A stretch of DNA of 64,000 bases from Methanothermobacter sp. (GCA_030055615.1 JASFYN010000001.1:203267-267266); one strand, 5' to 3'; positions 29,446 to 39,804 are shown, counted from the first letter of the stretch. Notes: generated from the sequence alone by a model not told the origin. Numbers and translations: made by a program.

Positions 29446-30132
29446 ATGAAGAAAACTGTGATTTTCATCATTTTAGTTATAATCTTTGTGGGATATGTGC
29501 ATTTCACAACAGCTAATGGGGAGTTTGAGCCTCTGGGTAGGTTGGCTTTTGTTAAGTTGGCTAATCCTGACATGTACCCGGGTCATCCGCATTCTAGGTT
29601 GCTTGCTGAGTATGCAAGGTCTCATGGGTCCAAATGTGCCCTTGTAGTACATTATGGTGGAACCTCCAATTATCGCAGCTACATGGAAGGAGACATCCTA
29701 ATACTACAACTAGCATATGTAGAGAAAAAACCATACACCCCTGGGATAAACTGGAGCGAAGTATGGGAGGAGGGGATTAATGGCGTTCCAGCCGACAAAT
29801 GGACCTATAGGAGCGATGGGATAGAATTTCAAACATTAGATGAGGCCTTGGATTATATTAGGAAACGTGCAAAGGAGAATGGCCAGAATGGGCCCATACC
29901 ACTTGTCTACCATGGCACGGTAAGGGAAGGTGATATTGTAATAAATCAGGGTTGTGGTTTTCCATTGTATTATCATATAATACGGAGCCAATACGGGCCA
30001 TTGGAAGCATATTATTATGTCATCAAGGGTTTCTTTTATCCGTACATTTACAATCCTTATCGTAATTTTGAGATTAAAAATGCAGAGGCCCTACAGTATT
30101 ATTACACCCATAACATGTTAAATTATGAATAG
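29446..30132 (+). CDS. Secreted or membrane-tethered protein of unknown function
   Basis: A 228-residue protein with an N-terminal hydrophobic helix (about 4-22) ending near TTANG, which looks like a signal peptide or anchor. The rest is soluble, rich in tyrosine and proline, with two cysteines (near 65 and 172) that could form a disulfide outside the cell. Recognisable stretches are [54 protein letters not shown] and repeated Tyr at the C-terminus. I do not recognise the family. Its 3' end overlaps trm1 tail-to-tail by 10 bp. A decayed copy lies 1.1 kb upstream. Confidence 0.75.
   Translation: MKKTVIFIILVIIFVGYVHFTTANGEFEPLGRLAFVKLANPDMYPGHPHSRLLAEYARSHGSKCALVVHYGGTSNYRSYMEGDILILQLAYVEKKPYTPGINWSEVWEEGINGVPADKWTYRSDGIEFQTLDEALDYIRKRAKENGQNGPIPLVYHGTVREGDIVINQGCGFPLYYHIIRSQYGPLEAYYYVIKGFFYPYIYNPYRNFEIKNAEALQYYYTHNMLNYE
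29569..29689 (+). repeat. 121-bp exact direct repeat, copy 2 (in the intact gene)
   Basis: Matches 28360-28480 without a mismatch. It codes for residues about 42-81 of the secreted protein, the segment with YPGHPHSR and [11 protein letters not shown]. Confidence 0.9.
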
Positions 30133-31271
30133 ACTTCTTTGATTGATTTTTTTAATTCCATTATCGGAGCATTGGTTTTTATACCAGTGGCTCTGCAGTG
30201 GCTTCGAACCACTTTAAAACCTTTTTCTTGTAGGTTTTCCATGACTTTTTTGAGGGGTGGGGCGCTTATCCCCATTTTGCTGCAGACTTTATGGATATCA
30301 TAGAATGTTGGGGGCATTCCAGCCTCCTCTTCTAGAAGTTTTAATAATTTTAGGGTTTCTTTTTTCTTGTTCAAAGTTTTCTCGGGCAGTGATCTTATCA
30401 TTCCTCTGATGAAACTTTCATCTTCTAATTCCCCTATCCAAAGAGGGCCGCTAAAATCTAGTCTTCTACCACATTGGGGGCATTCTCTTGGCAAGATTGG
30501 GAGCATGCCATATTTTAGGTCCCGGAACAGGCAATTGTGGCAATGGTATATGAATCCAATATTTTTTTTGAGAGATTTATCTGTCTTAGCCGCTCCTTTG
30601 CCAATTTCCAGGTAAAGGCGCATATAATGTTGGCTACTATAAGCTAACCTGCTCTTGATATATTTTTTATATTTTGCAAGGGTTAAACTTGTGAAACCTG
30701 CTAGTATCCTTAGACCATTTTCATGGCAGTATTCTGTCTTTAAAGGCACTGCATTATATTTCCTTATACAAGGGCTCTTGTATGTGCCGCAGAGACTAGA
30801 AGTGTCTGTTGCCGTAACACATAATAAGGAGTCTTTTTTAAGGGAATAACCAGCCGAGTCTATAAAAGGGGATGGTGTGCCGAAGGGGTCTATATCAACG
30901 ACATCAAACATGCCCCTATTCTTGCGGAGTAGGATGTTGGCATCCTCCATTGTTATATTAATATGAGCGTTGTTGAGTTTACTATTTTCTTTTATGAATT
31001 CCACTGCAGTTGGGTTTATGTCATTGGCCAGGACGCTTTCAACTCCTTCTATTTCGAGACGGTATCTTATACCCCTTATACCGCTACCAGCAAAGAGATC
31101 GGCTATTTTTATCTTGGATTTTTTCTCTTTTTGGAATTGTTGAATTGCCAAGACTGAGATATCCCTGTTAAGCTCCATATTAGGATTATAGAATACGGGA
31201 GCTTTTGAGGAAACCTTATGGAAACTGGGAATTTTGACTGTTACTATACCCTCATTTATTGTCATCATCAT
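30123..31271 (-). CDS. trm1: tRNA (guanine26-N2) dimethyltransferase Trm1
   Basis: SAM enzyme that makes m2,2G26 in tRNA. Visible features are VFYNPNMELNRDISVLA near residue 26, motif I IADLFAGSGIRGIRY near 56, the catalytic DVDIDPFGTPSPFIDSA near 120, and a zinc-binding region with HNCLFRDLKYG and PRECPQCGRRL near 235-270. Length 382 is normal. It starts at the first of three ATGs with GGTAAT upstream. The gene is divergent from the CPBP protease gene. Confidence 0.94.
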   Translation of the reverse strand: MMMTINEGIVTVKIPSFHKVSSKAPVFYNPNMELNRDISVLAIQQFQKEKKSKIKIADLFAGSGIRGIRYRLEIEGVESVLANDINPTAVEFIKENSKLNNAHINITMEDANILLRKNRGMFDVVDIDPFGTPSPFIDSAGYSLKKDSLLCVTATDTSSLCGTYKSPCIRKYNAVPLKTEYCHENGLRILAGFTSLTLAKYKKYIKSRLAYSSQHYMRLYLEIGKGAAKTDKSLKKNIGFIYHCHNCLFRDLKYGMLPILPRECPQCGRRLDFSGPLWIGELEDESFIRGMIRSLPEKTLNKKKETLKLLKLLEEEAGMPPTFYDIHKVCSKMGISAPPLKKVMENLQEKGFKVVRSHCRATGIKTNAPIMELKKSIKEVYS

Positions 31272-31349
31272 ATTACCATTATAAGAAAATCTTATACTTT
31301 TAAGATAGGGTTAATAGTAAAATTAACGAGAACCATCTTGGGGTATATC

Positions 31350-32369
31350 ATGGGTTCAAGTAGAAGAATAAAAGAGGATCTTGGGAAGGTAAATTGTCCA
31401 TGGTGTGGAACCTTAAATCAGAGAAGTGCTAGATTTTGCATTTTTTGCGGCAGAAGATTAGAAGACCAGGTCTATGATGGGCCCAGATTTTTATTTAATG
31501 CTAGGAAGGGTAATAATAGCCCATGGAGGTATATTTTAACCATCATATTAACCCTTGGAGTTCCCAGCATCCTGGTGGGGATAATATTAGGCATATTCCT
31601 TGGTATCATTCTCGTTTTATCCCATAGGACATCGGATATTTTTAATATGTTATCTAATCCATTTTATCTGCTTATAATCGCTGGTATGGTCTTTTCGGTA
31701 GCTTATATTTTCCTTTATCTATCTGTGAGGTTCTTGCATAATAGAAGCTTCAAATCCCTTATAAATACTGGTCGAGAAATTGACTGGAAAAGGATAATGA
31801 AAGGGGCTATTCTATGGTTTTCGATAATCTCAATCTTGGATATCATATATTTTATAATAAGCCCAGGATCATTTAGTTTTTCATTCGAACCGCGCAGCTT
31901 CTTCCTGTTATCTTTTATAGCGCTTATTGTATTCCCGATACAAGCATCTTTTGAGGAGGTTTTTTTCAGGGGATATCTCCTACAAGCTCTTGGTCTAGTA
32001 TCAGAGAGTCCTCTTTTGGTTTTGATTGCGGATTCGTTGATATTTGCAGGACTTCACTGGTGGAATGGGAGCAATCCGACAATGAGCTTATCTATTGTGA
32101 CAAGCGCATTTATAATAGGTTTAATGTTAGGTTTAATCACCCTCGCAGATGATGGTATAGAATTGGCTGTGGGTATCCATATAATCAATAATCTTTATGT
32201 GAGTCTAATCCATAATTCCCCTGACAGTGGAATAGGCAACTTACCCTCCCTAGTTGTAACCCCACCGAATCCCTACCTTTCACCTATCATACTTATAGTG
32301 GCTGTCCTAACTGTAATATTCATATTATTTAGAAATAGGAGAGAAGATATTCTCAAGGTACTCAGGTGA
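31350..32369 (+). CDS. CPBP (CAAX-protease-like) membrane protease with N-terminal zinc ribbon
   Basis: A membrane metalloprotease of the ABI/CPBP family. Residues about 14-35 form a zinc ribbon (CPWCG and CIFCG). About eight hydrophobic segments follow. The catalytic motif [11 protein letters not shown] lies near residue 200, and FAGLHWWNG near 235 and a later GIHIINN supply the histidines. Substrates of archaeal members are unknown. The frame is open from 31218, but those first 44 residues overlap trm1 on the other strand; ATG 31350 with GGGGT seven bases upstream is better. A DegT gene follows 10 bp downstream. Confidence 0.82.
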   Translation: MGSSRRIKEDLGKVNCPWCGTLNQRSARFCIFCGRRLEDQVYDGPRFLFNARKGNNSPWRYILTIILTLGVPSILVGIILGIFLGIILVLSHRTSDIFNMLSNPFYLLIIAGMVFSVAYIFLYLSVRFLHNRSFKSLINTGREIDWKRIMKGAILWFSIISILDIIYFIISPGSFSFSFEPRSFFLLSFIALIVFPIQASFEEVFFRGYLLQALGLVSESPLLVLIADSLIFAGLHWWNGSNPTMSLSIVTSAFIIGLMLGLITLADDGIELAVGIHIINNLYVSLIHNSPDSGIGNLPSLVVTPPNPYLSPIILIVAVLTVIFILFRNRREDILKVLR

Positions 32370-32379
32370 GGTTTCGATT

Positions 32380-33459
32380 ATGATACCAATTGCAAGTCCA
32401 ATAATAGAAGATGATGAAATCCGAGAAGTAGTAAAAGTATTACGTTCGGGTTTCCTTGCCCAAGGCCCTAAGGTCGAAGAATTTGAAGAAGCATTTGCCG
32501 ATTACACCAACAGCAAGTATGCCGTGGCTACAAGTTCTGGTACAACAGCATTACATGTTGCATTATCCGCGGCTGGTGTGGGTAAAGGTGATGAGGTTAT
32601 AACCACGCCTTTTAGTTTCGCGGCAACAGCAAATGCAGCCTTATATGTTGGGGCCCGGCCAGTTTTTGTTGACATAGACCCTTGGACATACAATATAGAC
32701 CCTGAGAAGATAGAGGATGCTATAACAGAGGATACAAAGGCTATAATAGTTGTCCACCTTTATGGGCAGCCAGCTAAGATGGACCATATCATAGATATAG
32801 GTGAAGATCATGGACTCATAGTTATTGAGGATGCTGCCCAGGCACATGGAGCATTATATCATAAGAAAAAGGTGGGTTCGTTGGGGGATATTGGATGTTT
32901 CAGTTTTTATCCTACGAAGAATATCACCACAGGTGAGGGGGGGATGATAACAACTGATAATGAAGATATAGCCCATTTGGCTAGGATGATAAGATCTCAT
33001 GGTGAAAGTGAACGTTATGAACATGTGATTTTAGGATACAATTTTAGGATGACCGATATAGCAGCTGCCATTGGGATTGTTCAACTTAAAAAGCTTGACA
33101 GGTTCAATAATAGGAGGATAGAAAATGCAGAATATTTAACAGAAAATCTTGAAGACTTTGATCATATCATAACCCCATATGTTATGGATGATGTGAAGCA
33201 TGTCTTCCACCAGTACACTGTAAGGGTTGAAAACAGGGAAAAATGGATAGAACATTTTAAAAGTGAGGGTATAGGGACTGGAGTGTATTATCCGAAGCCA
33301 ATCTATCGTCAACCATTATATGAAAATCTTGGTTTGGAGTTTAGTTGTCCAGAGGCTGAGAAGGCATCTGAGGAGGTATTGTCATTGCCAGTGCATCCTA
33401 GCTTGGGCGTGGAGGAACTTGATAGGATAATTGATGCGGTTAAGAATTTCCAAGTTTAG
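32380..33459 (+). CDS. DegT/DnrJ/EryC1/StrS-family PLP aminotransferase
   Basis: PLP enzyme of the sugar-nucleotide aminotransferase family. [11 protein letters not shown] near 53, EDAAQAHGA near 152, the PLP-lysine segment [15 protein letters not shown] near 178 (Lys in PTKN) and [14 protein letters not shown] near 221 are clear. Length 359 is usual. It probably aminates a keto-sugar nucleotide for surface glycans, but no sugar-pathway genes flank it here. It follows the CPBP gene by 10 bp and overlaps the MTH1187-type gene tail-to-tail by 4 bp. Confidence 0.88.
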   Translation: MIPIASPIIEDDEIREVVKVLRSGFLAQGPKVEEFEEAFADYTNSKYAVATSSGTTALHVALSAAGVGKGDEVITTPFSFAATANAALYVGARPVFVDIDPWTYNIDPEKIEDAITEDTKAIIVVHLYGQPAKMDHIIDIGEDHGLIVIEDAAQAHGALYHKKKVGSLGDIGCFSFYPTKNITTGEGGMITTDNEDIAHLARMIRSHGESERYEHVILGYNFRMTDIAAAIGIVQLKKLDRFNNRRIENAEYLTENLEDFDHIITPYVMDDVKHVFHQYTVRVENREKWIEHFKSEGIGTGVYYPKPIYRQPLYENLGLEFSCPEAEKASEEVLSLPVHPSLGVEELDRIIDAVKNFQV

Positions 33460-33755
33460 AGTTTGCTCTTCACAGAGGCTATCTTATCTTTTAGAGTTTT
33501 TTCAACATCTCTCCTATCATCTATTTTGACTGTGGTGTACACCCTACTACAATCTAACTTGAATACGGCTTCATGGGCTGCTCTTATAGCATCTAGGATA
33601 TCCTCAAGGTTTTCGGCTTCTATCTGCGTCCCCATACCGGATATTTCATATCTAATATTCTTCTCTTCCATTGCTTTTATCGCGGCAGCTATGTATTCAC
33701 TTAAACTTGTATCCCCAGTCCCTATGGGGATTATAGTTAATTCTGCTGTTATCAA
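33456..33755 (-). CDS. MTH1187-family (DUF77) thiamine-binding-like protein
   Basis: A 99-residue ferredoxin-like-fold protein. It starts [23 protein letters not shown] and carries the family pattern [15 protein letters not shown]. Related YkoF/DUF77 proteins bind thiamine-like ligands; the role in methanogens is not settled. It is a single gene on the minus strand, divergent from the PP-loop gene with a TATA-like stretch between. Confidence 0.88.
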   Translation of the reverse strand: MITAELTIIPIGTGDTSLSEYIAAAIKAMEEKNIRYEISGMGTQIEAENLEDILDAIRAAHEAVFKLDCSRVYTTVKIDDRRDVEKTLKDKIASVKSKL

Positions 33756-33805
33756 TCACAATCCCCCCTACCTTAATGTTATAGTAGGCATATAATATTA
33801 TTATT

Positions 33806-34648
33806 ATGGGAAAAGCAAATTTTAACATGAAATTAGAAGAGAGAATCAAGGAACTTATAATAGATTATAAGCTCATAGAGGATGGAGAATTAGTAGCCGT
33901 GGCCCTTTCAGGTGGAAAGGATAGTCTACTTGTATTACACGTTTTAGCTGCTCTTAGAGATGATTTTGGTTTTGATATCGTCGCCATAGCAGTTGATGAG
34001 GGTATAAAAGATTATAGGGAGAAGAGTTTAGAGGCTGCACGTTACAATACGAAACTTTTAGGCGTTGAATTGGTTGAAAAATCCTTTAAAGATGAATTCA
34101 ATTTTTCATTGGATGAGGTTTATGGGATTTTTAAGAGTCCTTGTATACCTTGTGGGGTTTTCCGGAGGAATATACTGAATAGGGCTGCCCGCAGCCTAGG
34201 AGCTGATAAAATAGCTACTGGACATAACATGGATGATGAAATACAATCATTTATGATGAGCCTAATTAGGGGTGATACGCGCAAATTTTCCAAGTTCGGC
34301 CCTAAATTGGAGGTGATCCATCCTAGGCTTATACCTAGGATAAAACCTCTATGGAATACGAGTGAAAAAGAAACCAGAAAATGGGCCATCATTAATAATA
34401 TTAGGGTTCATTTGGAGGATTGTCCTTATTCTAGTTTATCCCTCAGATCAAGGGTTAAGAGATTTCTTAACAGGATAGAGTCGAAGAGGCCTGGAACCAA
34501 GGATTCGATAATGGAATCTTTCATTAAAACTTTTAAAATGGAACAAGGGGAAGTTGAACTTTTTGAATGTGAGGTTTGTGGGGAGCCGGCTTCTATGGAA
34601 ACTTGTAAAGCCTGTGAACTGTTATCTGTGATTAGGGGTTCTCTATGA
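33806..34648 (+). CDS. PP-loop ATPase, TtuA/Ncs6-like tRNA 2-thiolation enzyme (TIGR00269 type)
   Basis: Adenylates and thiolates a uridine in tRNA. The PP-loop SGGKDS lies near residue 35, the catalytic PCIPCG cysteines near 111, and [19 protein letters not shown] near 135. A C-terminal zinc site has CEVCG and CKACE. The N-terminal zinc ribbon common in TtuA is absent: only about 27 residues precede the PP-loop strand. A TATA-like CATATAATA at 33788-33797 would put the transcript start after the ATG at 33806, so the ATG at 33827 may be the true start. Confidence 0.82.
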   Translation: MGKANFNMKLEERIKELIIDYKLIEDGELVAVALSGGKDSLLVLHVLAALRDDFGFDIVAIAVDEGIKDYREKSLEAARYNTKLLGVELVEKSFKDEFNFSLDEVYGIFKSPCIPCGVFRRNILNRAARSLGADKIATGHNMDDEIQSFMMSLIRGDTRKFSKFGPKLEVIHPRLIPRIKPLWNTSEKETRKWAIINNIRVHLEDCPYSSLSLRSRVKRFLNRIESKRPGTKDSIMESFIKTFKMEQGEVELFECEVCGEPASMETCKACELLSVIRGSL

Positions 34649-36227
34649 TCTTTGTTATGGAGCCTACACCTTTACTTCTTCCTTCTCTGAATATTAGCTT
34701 TTGCCCCTCTTTTACATGGTGTGGTCTATATTTGAATCGCATTCTGACTTTTCCTTTGTCCCCGGCAGACATGAATTCTTGGTCGAGAGGTTCTAGTATT
34801 GTTGTCTCTGCGATGGTTTCTATGTGTGTCACGCTCTCATATCCTGCTTTTATTGTTGTTGGGTGTACTAGGATTGCTACTTCTGCTTCGAATTCCCTCA
34901 CGGCCTTGGGATTGTATTCTGGGTGGGCTAGTATCATGCCTCTTTCGATTTCTTGTGGTGACGCTCCTGCAATTGATATTCCGACGATGTGGCCTGGTTC
35001 TGCGCATCCAATCTGGTAGTGGTGCATTTCAATTGATTTAACTTTCACTTCTTTGAATTCTCCTGTGTGGAGTGGTCCTAGGAGTAATTTTTCGCCTTTT
35101 TTAACTCTGCCTTGTCTTATGGTGCCGCTGACCACTGTTCCCACTCCCTTCACGGAATAAACCTTATCTATGTACATCATGAATGGTTTTTTGTCCTCTG
35201 ATGCGTTTTCTGGGACTTTTAAATTTAGGAATAATTCATCTAGTAATTCTAGTCCTTCTCCTGTTACTGATGATGTTTCTATTATGGGGACTATGTGTTG
35301 GTTCATCTTCTCTGATACTAGTAGGGCGTCTGACCTGTTTTTGACCCTGTATGGGATTCTACCCACGAGTTTGAGCAATTCTGATATTTTATCATGGACT
35401 TTTTGGATTTCATCTTCTCCTACTAGGTCTTTTTTTGTTATAACTACTATTACGGGTAATTCCATTGCTAGGATAATCCCCAGGTGCTCCCTTGTGATAT
35501 GTGTAGGTCCTTGGTCTGCTGCGACTGTTAAAAGACCGTAATCTAATTTTTGGCCCACTATGCCCCTTATTGTGGTTCTGAGCCATGGTTCATGGCCTAC
35601 GGTGTCGACAAATGATATTATCCTTTCACATTTTTCCATGAGCTCGGATTTTTCTTTTTTGTCAAGTGGATTGTCTAAGCGGATCGGCTGACCGTCCAAG
35701 AAACCGTATATTGCGAATGAAAGGTCTGCTGAAAGTCCTCTTTCTATTTCATGTTTCTGGACATCGAGGAATATGCGAGTCTTTCCAGTTCCATCATCAA
35801 GTATTCCTGTTGTTAAGCTACCTAAGAGTGTGCTTTTACCATGGTCGACATGACCTGCGACTCCTATGACAATATGCTCTTTTTTGAATGAATTTTTCCA
35901 TCCTATTGTAACTTCGGCTACTTTACCATCATCTAGTGGATATTCGTTCACTTCTTCTATACATGCTCCTATCTCACGGGTTAGAACATTGAGTACGTGG
36001 ATCGATTCTTGGAGTTCTTCTTTGGGGAGGCCTGCTAGGCTCCCATCATCTTCAACACCGAGAAGGTAGATTGCTTTACCCTTTCCTTTTTCCATCCTAT
36101 ATTTCATCTGGGAGATTAGTTGTCTTTTTCTGTCTTCGTTAAGATGATATGATATTTTGAGGGCTTTTTTAAATTCTATGTTCCTTCTTTCACCTTTTTT
36201 GGTGAAGGATTTCAGATCCTTGATCAT
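34632..36227 (-). CDS. GTPBP1-like translational GTPase
   Basis: GTPase related to EF-Tu/Hbs1 and to eukaryotic GTPBP1/2. About 115 N-terminal residues precede the G domain: G1 GHVDHGKST near 127, G3 DTVGHE near 212 and G4 TKKD near 268. Two beta-barrel domains follow ([52 protein letters not shown]). Length is 531. Its start overlaps the stop of the DUF1922 gene by 4 bp, so the pair is translationally coupled. GTPBP1 relatives act in ribosome or mRNA surveillance; the archaeal role is open. Confidence 0.86.
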   Translation of the reverse strand: MIKDLKSFTKKGERRNIEFKKALKISYHLNEDRKRQLISQMKYRMEKGKGKAIYLLGVEDDGSLAGLPKEELQESIHVLNVLTREIGACIEEVNEYPLDDGKVAEVTIGWKNSFKKEHIVIGVAGHVDHGKSTLLGSLTTGILDDGTGKTRIFLDVQKHEIERGLSADLSFAIYGFLDGQPIRLDNPLDKKEKSELMEKCERIISFVDTVGHEPWLRTTIRGIVGQKLDYGLLTVAADQGPTHITREHLGIILAMELPVIVVITKKDLVGEDEIQKVHDKISELLKLVGRIPYRVKNRSDALLVSEKMNQHIVPIIETSSVTGEGLELLDELFLNLKVPENASEDKKPFMMYIDKVYSVKGVGTVVSGTIRQGRVKKGEKLLLGPLHTGEFKEVKVKSIEMHHYQIGCAEPGHIVGISIAGASPQEIERGMILAHPEYNPKAVREFEAEVAILVHPTTIKAGYESVTHIETIAETTILEPLDQEFMSAGDKGKVRMRFKYRPHHVKEGQKLIFREGRSKGVGSITKIIENP

Positions 36228-36442
36228 TTCCGATCATTTCTCTTTTTTAGGAATCCGCCGGGTCCGTACTTTTCTTCTTGTAATTTTCTAACCATATAAG
36301 CCGCATCTTGGAAACTTTCAACTTTTCCGAGTATTCGACGACTTTTAACTTTTATAGTCTTCCCACAGACGCACCTGCGGGTTTTAACGCCTTCACGTGC
36401 GTATAGTGCTCTTCCACAATCGCATCTGAATATTATGTACAT
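36224..36442 (-). CDS. DUF1922 zinc-ribbon protein (MTH1184 type)
   Basis: A 72-residue protein that binds zinc through CDCG (residues 7-10) and CVCG (24-27). The C-terminal half is basic and helical ([19 protein letters not shown]). It is the same type as MTH1184 of M. thermautotrophicus, for which a structure exists. It lies 3 bp from the TraB-family gene and overlaps the GTPase gene by 4 bp, which suggests a joint role, perhaps with RNA or ribosomes (inference). Confidence 0.85.
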   Translation of the reverse strand: MYIIFRCDCGRALYAREGVKTRRCVCGKTIKVKSRRILGKVESFQDAAYMVRKLQEEKYGPGGFLKKRNDRK

Positions 36443-36445
36443 TTT

Positions 36446-37603
36446 CTAACCGGCTCCTATTATTTTACTGATCATGGGGAGTATGATTTGTGGTATTGTG
36501 AGGAAAGTTCCTATGCTGCAGCCAAGATTCGCCCCTGCAACAACAAGGATGACTCTGAAAAGATTGTTACTCCAAAGTTCATGAAGGCTATTACACTTAT
36601 TCAAATTTTCAAGGTCACTGAAGTTAATATTTCTCAGTTTGGCCTCCATTAACCCTGCGAACCATCCCGCGGCTAGGAGTGGATGTAGTACTGTCATTGG
36701 AGCTACGAGGAATGCTATTAAAGCAGATTTGAGCTTTGAACCGGCTACTAATGATCCAATAAATGCGAAACCTCCTGTCAAGAATATAAATTTAAGAATA
36801 TCACCTTGGATGTTGACCCCTGAAATGAATGCTAAGACAAAAGGCACAATTAATAGCATGGGGACAATAACTAGTAATTTCTTCAGAATGGAATTGTGCT
36901 GCTTGAAGGATAATAATTCCTTGAGTGGAGGTATCTTTTCTGGATGTTGGAGATAATGTTCTATACCCTTTTTGTGGCCTGCCCCCACAACTGCAATCAC
37001 TTTATCCTCTGGGATTTCTAGTAATTTCTGGGCCATGTAGGCGTCTCTTTCATCTACTAGTACATGGTATGCCTGTGGTGAGATGTCTTTGAAGTATTCC
37101 ATCACTTCATTTAGAGTGTCTTCACTTTTTAGGCTCTCCACGTCTTCTATTTCATCCTTTTTAAAGAATGAAGCAAGGATGTTAAAGGAGAATTTTAATT
37201 TTTCACGTAAACTCATGGAATCTATTATTCTTTGCATAGTTATGCGTATGTCCCGGTCTATGAGGGCTATCCTTGCACCTATCTCCTCAGCGGCTTCTAT
37301 GGCCGCTAGCATCTCAGAACCTGGTTTCACGCCTAAATCGTCACCTATCCTATTTTGCAAGTATGTTAAGAGTCCGGTTATAAGAAAGAGGCCGATGTTC
37401 TCTCCTCTGATCAAATCTTTCACTGAGAGTTGTCGGTCATCTTTTAGGCCTAACTTTTCTTTTATGAGTTTCTGGTATCTTCCAATATCTAATTCAACAG
37501 CCACAACATCCGGTTTTTCAGTGCGTATAATCTCCTTCACTTCTTCTACGCTCTTTTTTGATACATGGGCTGTACCTATTATTTTAAGTTGTTCTATTTC
37601 CAT
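36446..37603 (-). CDS. TraB/PrgY-family membrane protein
   Basis: A 385-residue protein. The N-terminal soluble domain (about 1-240) has the TraB signatures IIGTAHVSKKSVEEV near 8 and VAVELD near 36, plus IALIDRDIRITMQRI near 113 and VVGAGHKKGIEHYL near 204. The C-terminus has about four hydrophobic segments (from about 245 on). The family is related to Tiki proteases through conserved His and Glu residues, but activity in archaea is unproven. It starts at ATG after GTGAT, 16 bp from comB and on the same strand. Confidence 0.85.
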   Translation of the reverse strand: MEIEQLKIIGTAHVSKKSVEEVKEIIRTEKPDVVAVELDIGRYQKLIKEKLGLKDDRQLSVKDLIRGENIGLFLITGLLTYLQNRIGDDLGVKPGSEMLAAIEAAEEIGARIALIDRDIRITMQRIIDSMSLREKLKFSFNILASFFKKDEIEDVESLKSEDTLNEVMEYFKDISPQAYHVLVDERDAYMAQKLLEIPEDKVIAVVGAGHKKGIEHYLQHPEKIPPLKELLSFKQHNSILKKLLVIVPMLLIVPFVLAFISGVNIQGDILKFIFLTGGFAFIGSLVAGSKLKSALIAFLVAPMTVLHPLLAAGWFAGLMEAKLRNINFSDLENLNKCNSLHELWSNNLFRVILVVAGANLGCSIGTFLTIPQIILPMISKIIGAG

Positions 37604-37619
37604 GGAACATCACTAAATA

Positions 37620-38288
37620 TTATATTTTATATTTTTTTATTATTTTCCCATTATAGAGGGGAACATTGCTTGAAATGTTTCTTTGGATGGAAAATTTCAC
37701 ATCCTCGAAGAATCCAAGTTTTTTCAACTTTAAGGCGGAACTGGAATTAAGTATCATATCATCTACTATCCTTCTATCGTGGGCTGCTATCATGGCAGCC
37801 TTTGCAAACTCATCAAGTTCATAATCTCTTAAATAGTATATTATTTCTCCTGCTGTGAGGAAATCCTCGATGGCGAATCTGCCATTCACACCAGCCATGA
37901 TTATTTCTATCTCATTATTTGCAAGTTCAACAGCTGCACGAGCCACGGCCCTTGCATTTATGAGGGATCCTATGAGGGCCTTGGATTTTAAACTTTTAAG
38001 TATCCTTGTACCATTAGTTGTTGTGAGGATCAAGGTTTCACCGTTGTAATCTTGTATTTGGAGTGGTGAATTCCCTATGAAGCCTTTGATGGTTTCACCG
38101 CCACGTTCACCTGCAAGCAAGCCACCGGTCTTCTTTGAAATTTCAAGAGCTTCACTCACACCTTTGGCTGGTATTATCTTTTTGAATCTATCTAATGCTA
38201 CTGTTATCGTTGTACTAGCCCTTAGTAGATCCACCATGATACTAAGATCCTCTGTAGTTGATCTCTGATGGGTTAAACTGATCTTCAT
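37620..38288 (-). CDS. comB: 2-phosphosulfolactate phosphatase
   Basis: Removes phosphate from 2-phosphosulfolactate, the second step of the PEP-sulfite route to coenzyme M. Signature segments are VDLLRASTTITVAL near 18, GERGGETIKGFIGNSPLQ near 60, TTTNGTRIL near 87 and GVNGRFAIEDFLTAGEII near 132. Length 222 is normal. The frame is open to 38339, but ATG 38288 has GGGTGA five bases upstream and begins the family sequence. It is far from comCDE; comA is not in the window. Confidence 0.93.
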   Translation of the reverse strand: MKISLTHQRSTTEDLSIMVDLLRASTTITVALDRFKKIIPAKGVSEALEISKKTGGLLAGERGGETIKGFIGNSPLQIQDYNGETLILTTTNGTRILKSLKSKALIGSLINARAVARAAVELANNEIEIIMAGVNGRFAIEDFLTAGEIIYYLRDYELDEFAKAAMIAAHDRRIVDDMILNSSSALKLKKLGFFEDVKFSIQRNISSNVPLYNGKIIKKYKI

Positions 38289-38350
38289 AGTCTTCACCCT
38301 TAGGAAAATATATGTGTAACCTAGATTAAAAGGATTCAATAATTAAGATC

Positions 38351-38908
38351 ATGAGGGCATATGATATGAGGATTGTCACCACACCCATGTGTAAAGGCAT
38401 ACTAGATATTATAGGAGTTCGTGAGTATATTGTAGCTAGAGACCCTAATACCGAGAATCCTGACCTTGCAATAGTACTTTCAGAGACCAGAACACGTTCA
38501 AGGGCCCTCAGATTAAAATTGAACACGTTTCCACAGATCAAGGAAAGTATGCGTATAGTCTTTGAAACCCTTAAAAGATTATCATATGATCTAGAATATG
38601 GATCCTTTTCTGAGATAGAATTTAGGGTATGCTCTCCATGGTGGGATAATCCACAGCCACTACAAGAAAGGAACAAAAAAATAAAAATAAAAGTTTATTC
38701 AAATTTCCTTAAAGACATTGTTGAACATATGGGTTATACTATAGTTAAAGATAGCCCAGATTATATAGTATATCCGGATTACATGAAAATAGAAGAAGAG
38801 GGAGAAAAAGTGGAGGTTCCATCACATTATAATCTGCCATTGGATCCTATTAAAAGGGCCTTGCTAAGATACAAGATATTGGAGAATAGAATATGTATGA
38901 AACATTAA
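38351..38908 (+). CDS. mmp17: Methanogenesis marker protein 17
   Basis: A 185-residue methanogen-specific protein with no enzyme motif I can see. It is soluble and basic, with a [15 protein letters not shown] segment near 43 and [11 protein letters not shown] near 92. I assign it by overall look and by its position directly before mmp7, which it overlaps by 16 bp. Marker proteins 3, 7 and 17 have been found in the complex that activates MCR, so a role in restoring Ni(I) F430 is likely (known for the family, not shown here). An internal ATG at codon 6 is an alternative start. Confidence 0.8.
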   Translation: MRAYDMRIVTTPMCKGILDIIGVREYIVARDPNTENPDLAIVLSETRTRSRALRLKLNTFPQIKESMRIVFETLKRLSYDLEYGSFSEIEFRVCSPWWDNPQPLQERNKKIKIKVYSNFLKDIVEHMGYTIVKDSPDYIVYPDYMKIEEEGEKVEVPSHYNLPLDPIKRALLRYKILENRICMKH

Positions 38909-39804
38909 CTTATGTTGGTGGTGTGCACCGCCACGAGGAAATGGAAGAGCTCATCGAAGACCTTGGAGGTTTTGTACTCCAGGAGAACATGTTACAAATG
39001 GACCTTATATTAACACTCGCAGTTCCAATAGATGATGTTGAAAAGGTTAAAGAAAAGGCCAAAGAACTCCTAGGTAAGGTTAAGGTAGCTCCAATGGCTG
39101 GTACAGAGATTGCTGTTGTATCACCCACACTTGCAAGGCATCATTTGCCACATGCAGCCTGCGACATTGCAGAATATCTTCGAAGGTATGGTGCCAAGGA
39201 TAACATGATAGGATTGGCTAGAGGCGCTGGCAAGGGGATATCAAGAATATCGGAGGAGGAGAAACAGCTTATAAATGAACACGACCTTGCAATTTTCGCC
39301 CTTGGAAGCTTTAAACATTGCATAAAAGAGAAAACACACCTATTCGAGGATATAAATGTGCCAGTGGTTGTTACAGGCGCCCCAAAGATTAGTGTAGAGG
39401 AGCTTCCAGGCGCAACAGCATATATCAGTGGCTTCGGTAGAATACCCCGCCGTCTTAAAAGAGGCGAAAACATAAGGGCCTTGAAGAAACTGGTTAAGGT
39501 TGTTGAGGAGATCCTCGACAACAGGAGGAGGGAAATGGCTGAGGATCCTCCACTGGTCCCCCCAATAGTTGTTAAAAGCGAAATTGAACACCAAGTCCAC
39601 GCCATAAAGAACGTCTATTCTCCCACGCCGGTTACAAGTCAGCTTGATGGTGTCCGCGTCAAATTAAACTATGAACGCTACCATAAAGATATTGAAAAAG
39701 TTAAAGTATACGATTATAAACTGGGCGACATTGCAGAGATAAAACCTTCAGTGATGTATGATTATATTCTAGTAAAACTCCTACCAGAGACCTCCCTAAT
39801 ATAG
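38893..39804 (+). CDS. mmp7: Methanogenesis marker protein 7
   Basis: A 303-residue methanogen-specific protein. The sequence begins [20 protein letters not shown] and has [59 protein letters not shown] and [17 protein letters not shown], all characteristic. A His/Cys patch (HHLPHAAC near 78-85) and another Cys in HCIKEK may bind metal. It overlaps mmp17 by 16 bp. Family members are part of the ATP-dependent MCR activation complex. Location 5 kb upstream of mcrB fits that role. Confidence 0.88.
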   Translation: MYETLTYVGGVHRHEEMEELIEDLGGFVLQENMLQMDLILTLAVPIDDVEKVKEKAKELLGKVKVAPMAGTEIAVVSPTLARHHLPHAACDIAEYLRRYGAKDNMIGLARGAGKGISRISEEEKQLINEHDLAIFALGSFKHCIKEKTHLFEDINVPVVVTGAPKISVEELPGATAYISGFGRIPRRLKRGENIRALKKLVKVVEEILDNRRREMAEDPPLVPPIVVKSEIEHQVHAIKNVYSPTPVTSQLDGVRVKLNYERYHKDIEKVKVYDYKLGDIAEIKPSVMYDYILVKLLPETSLI

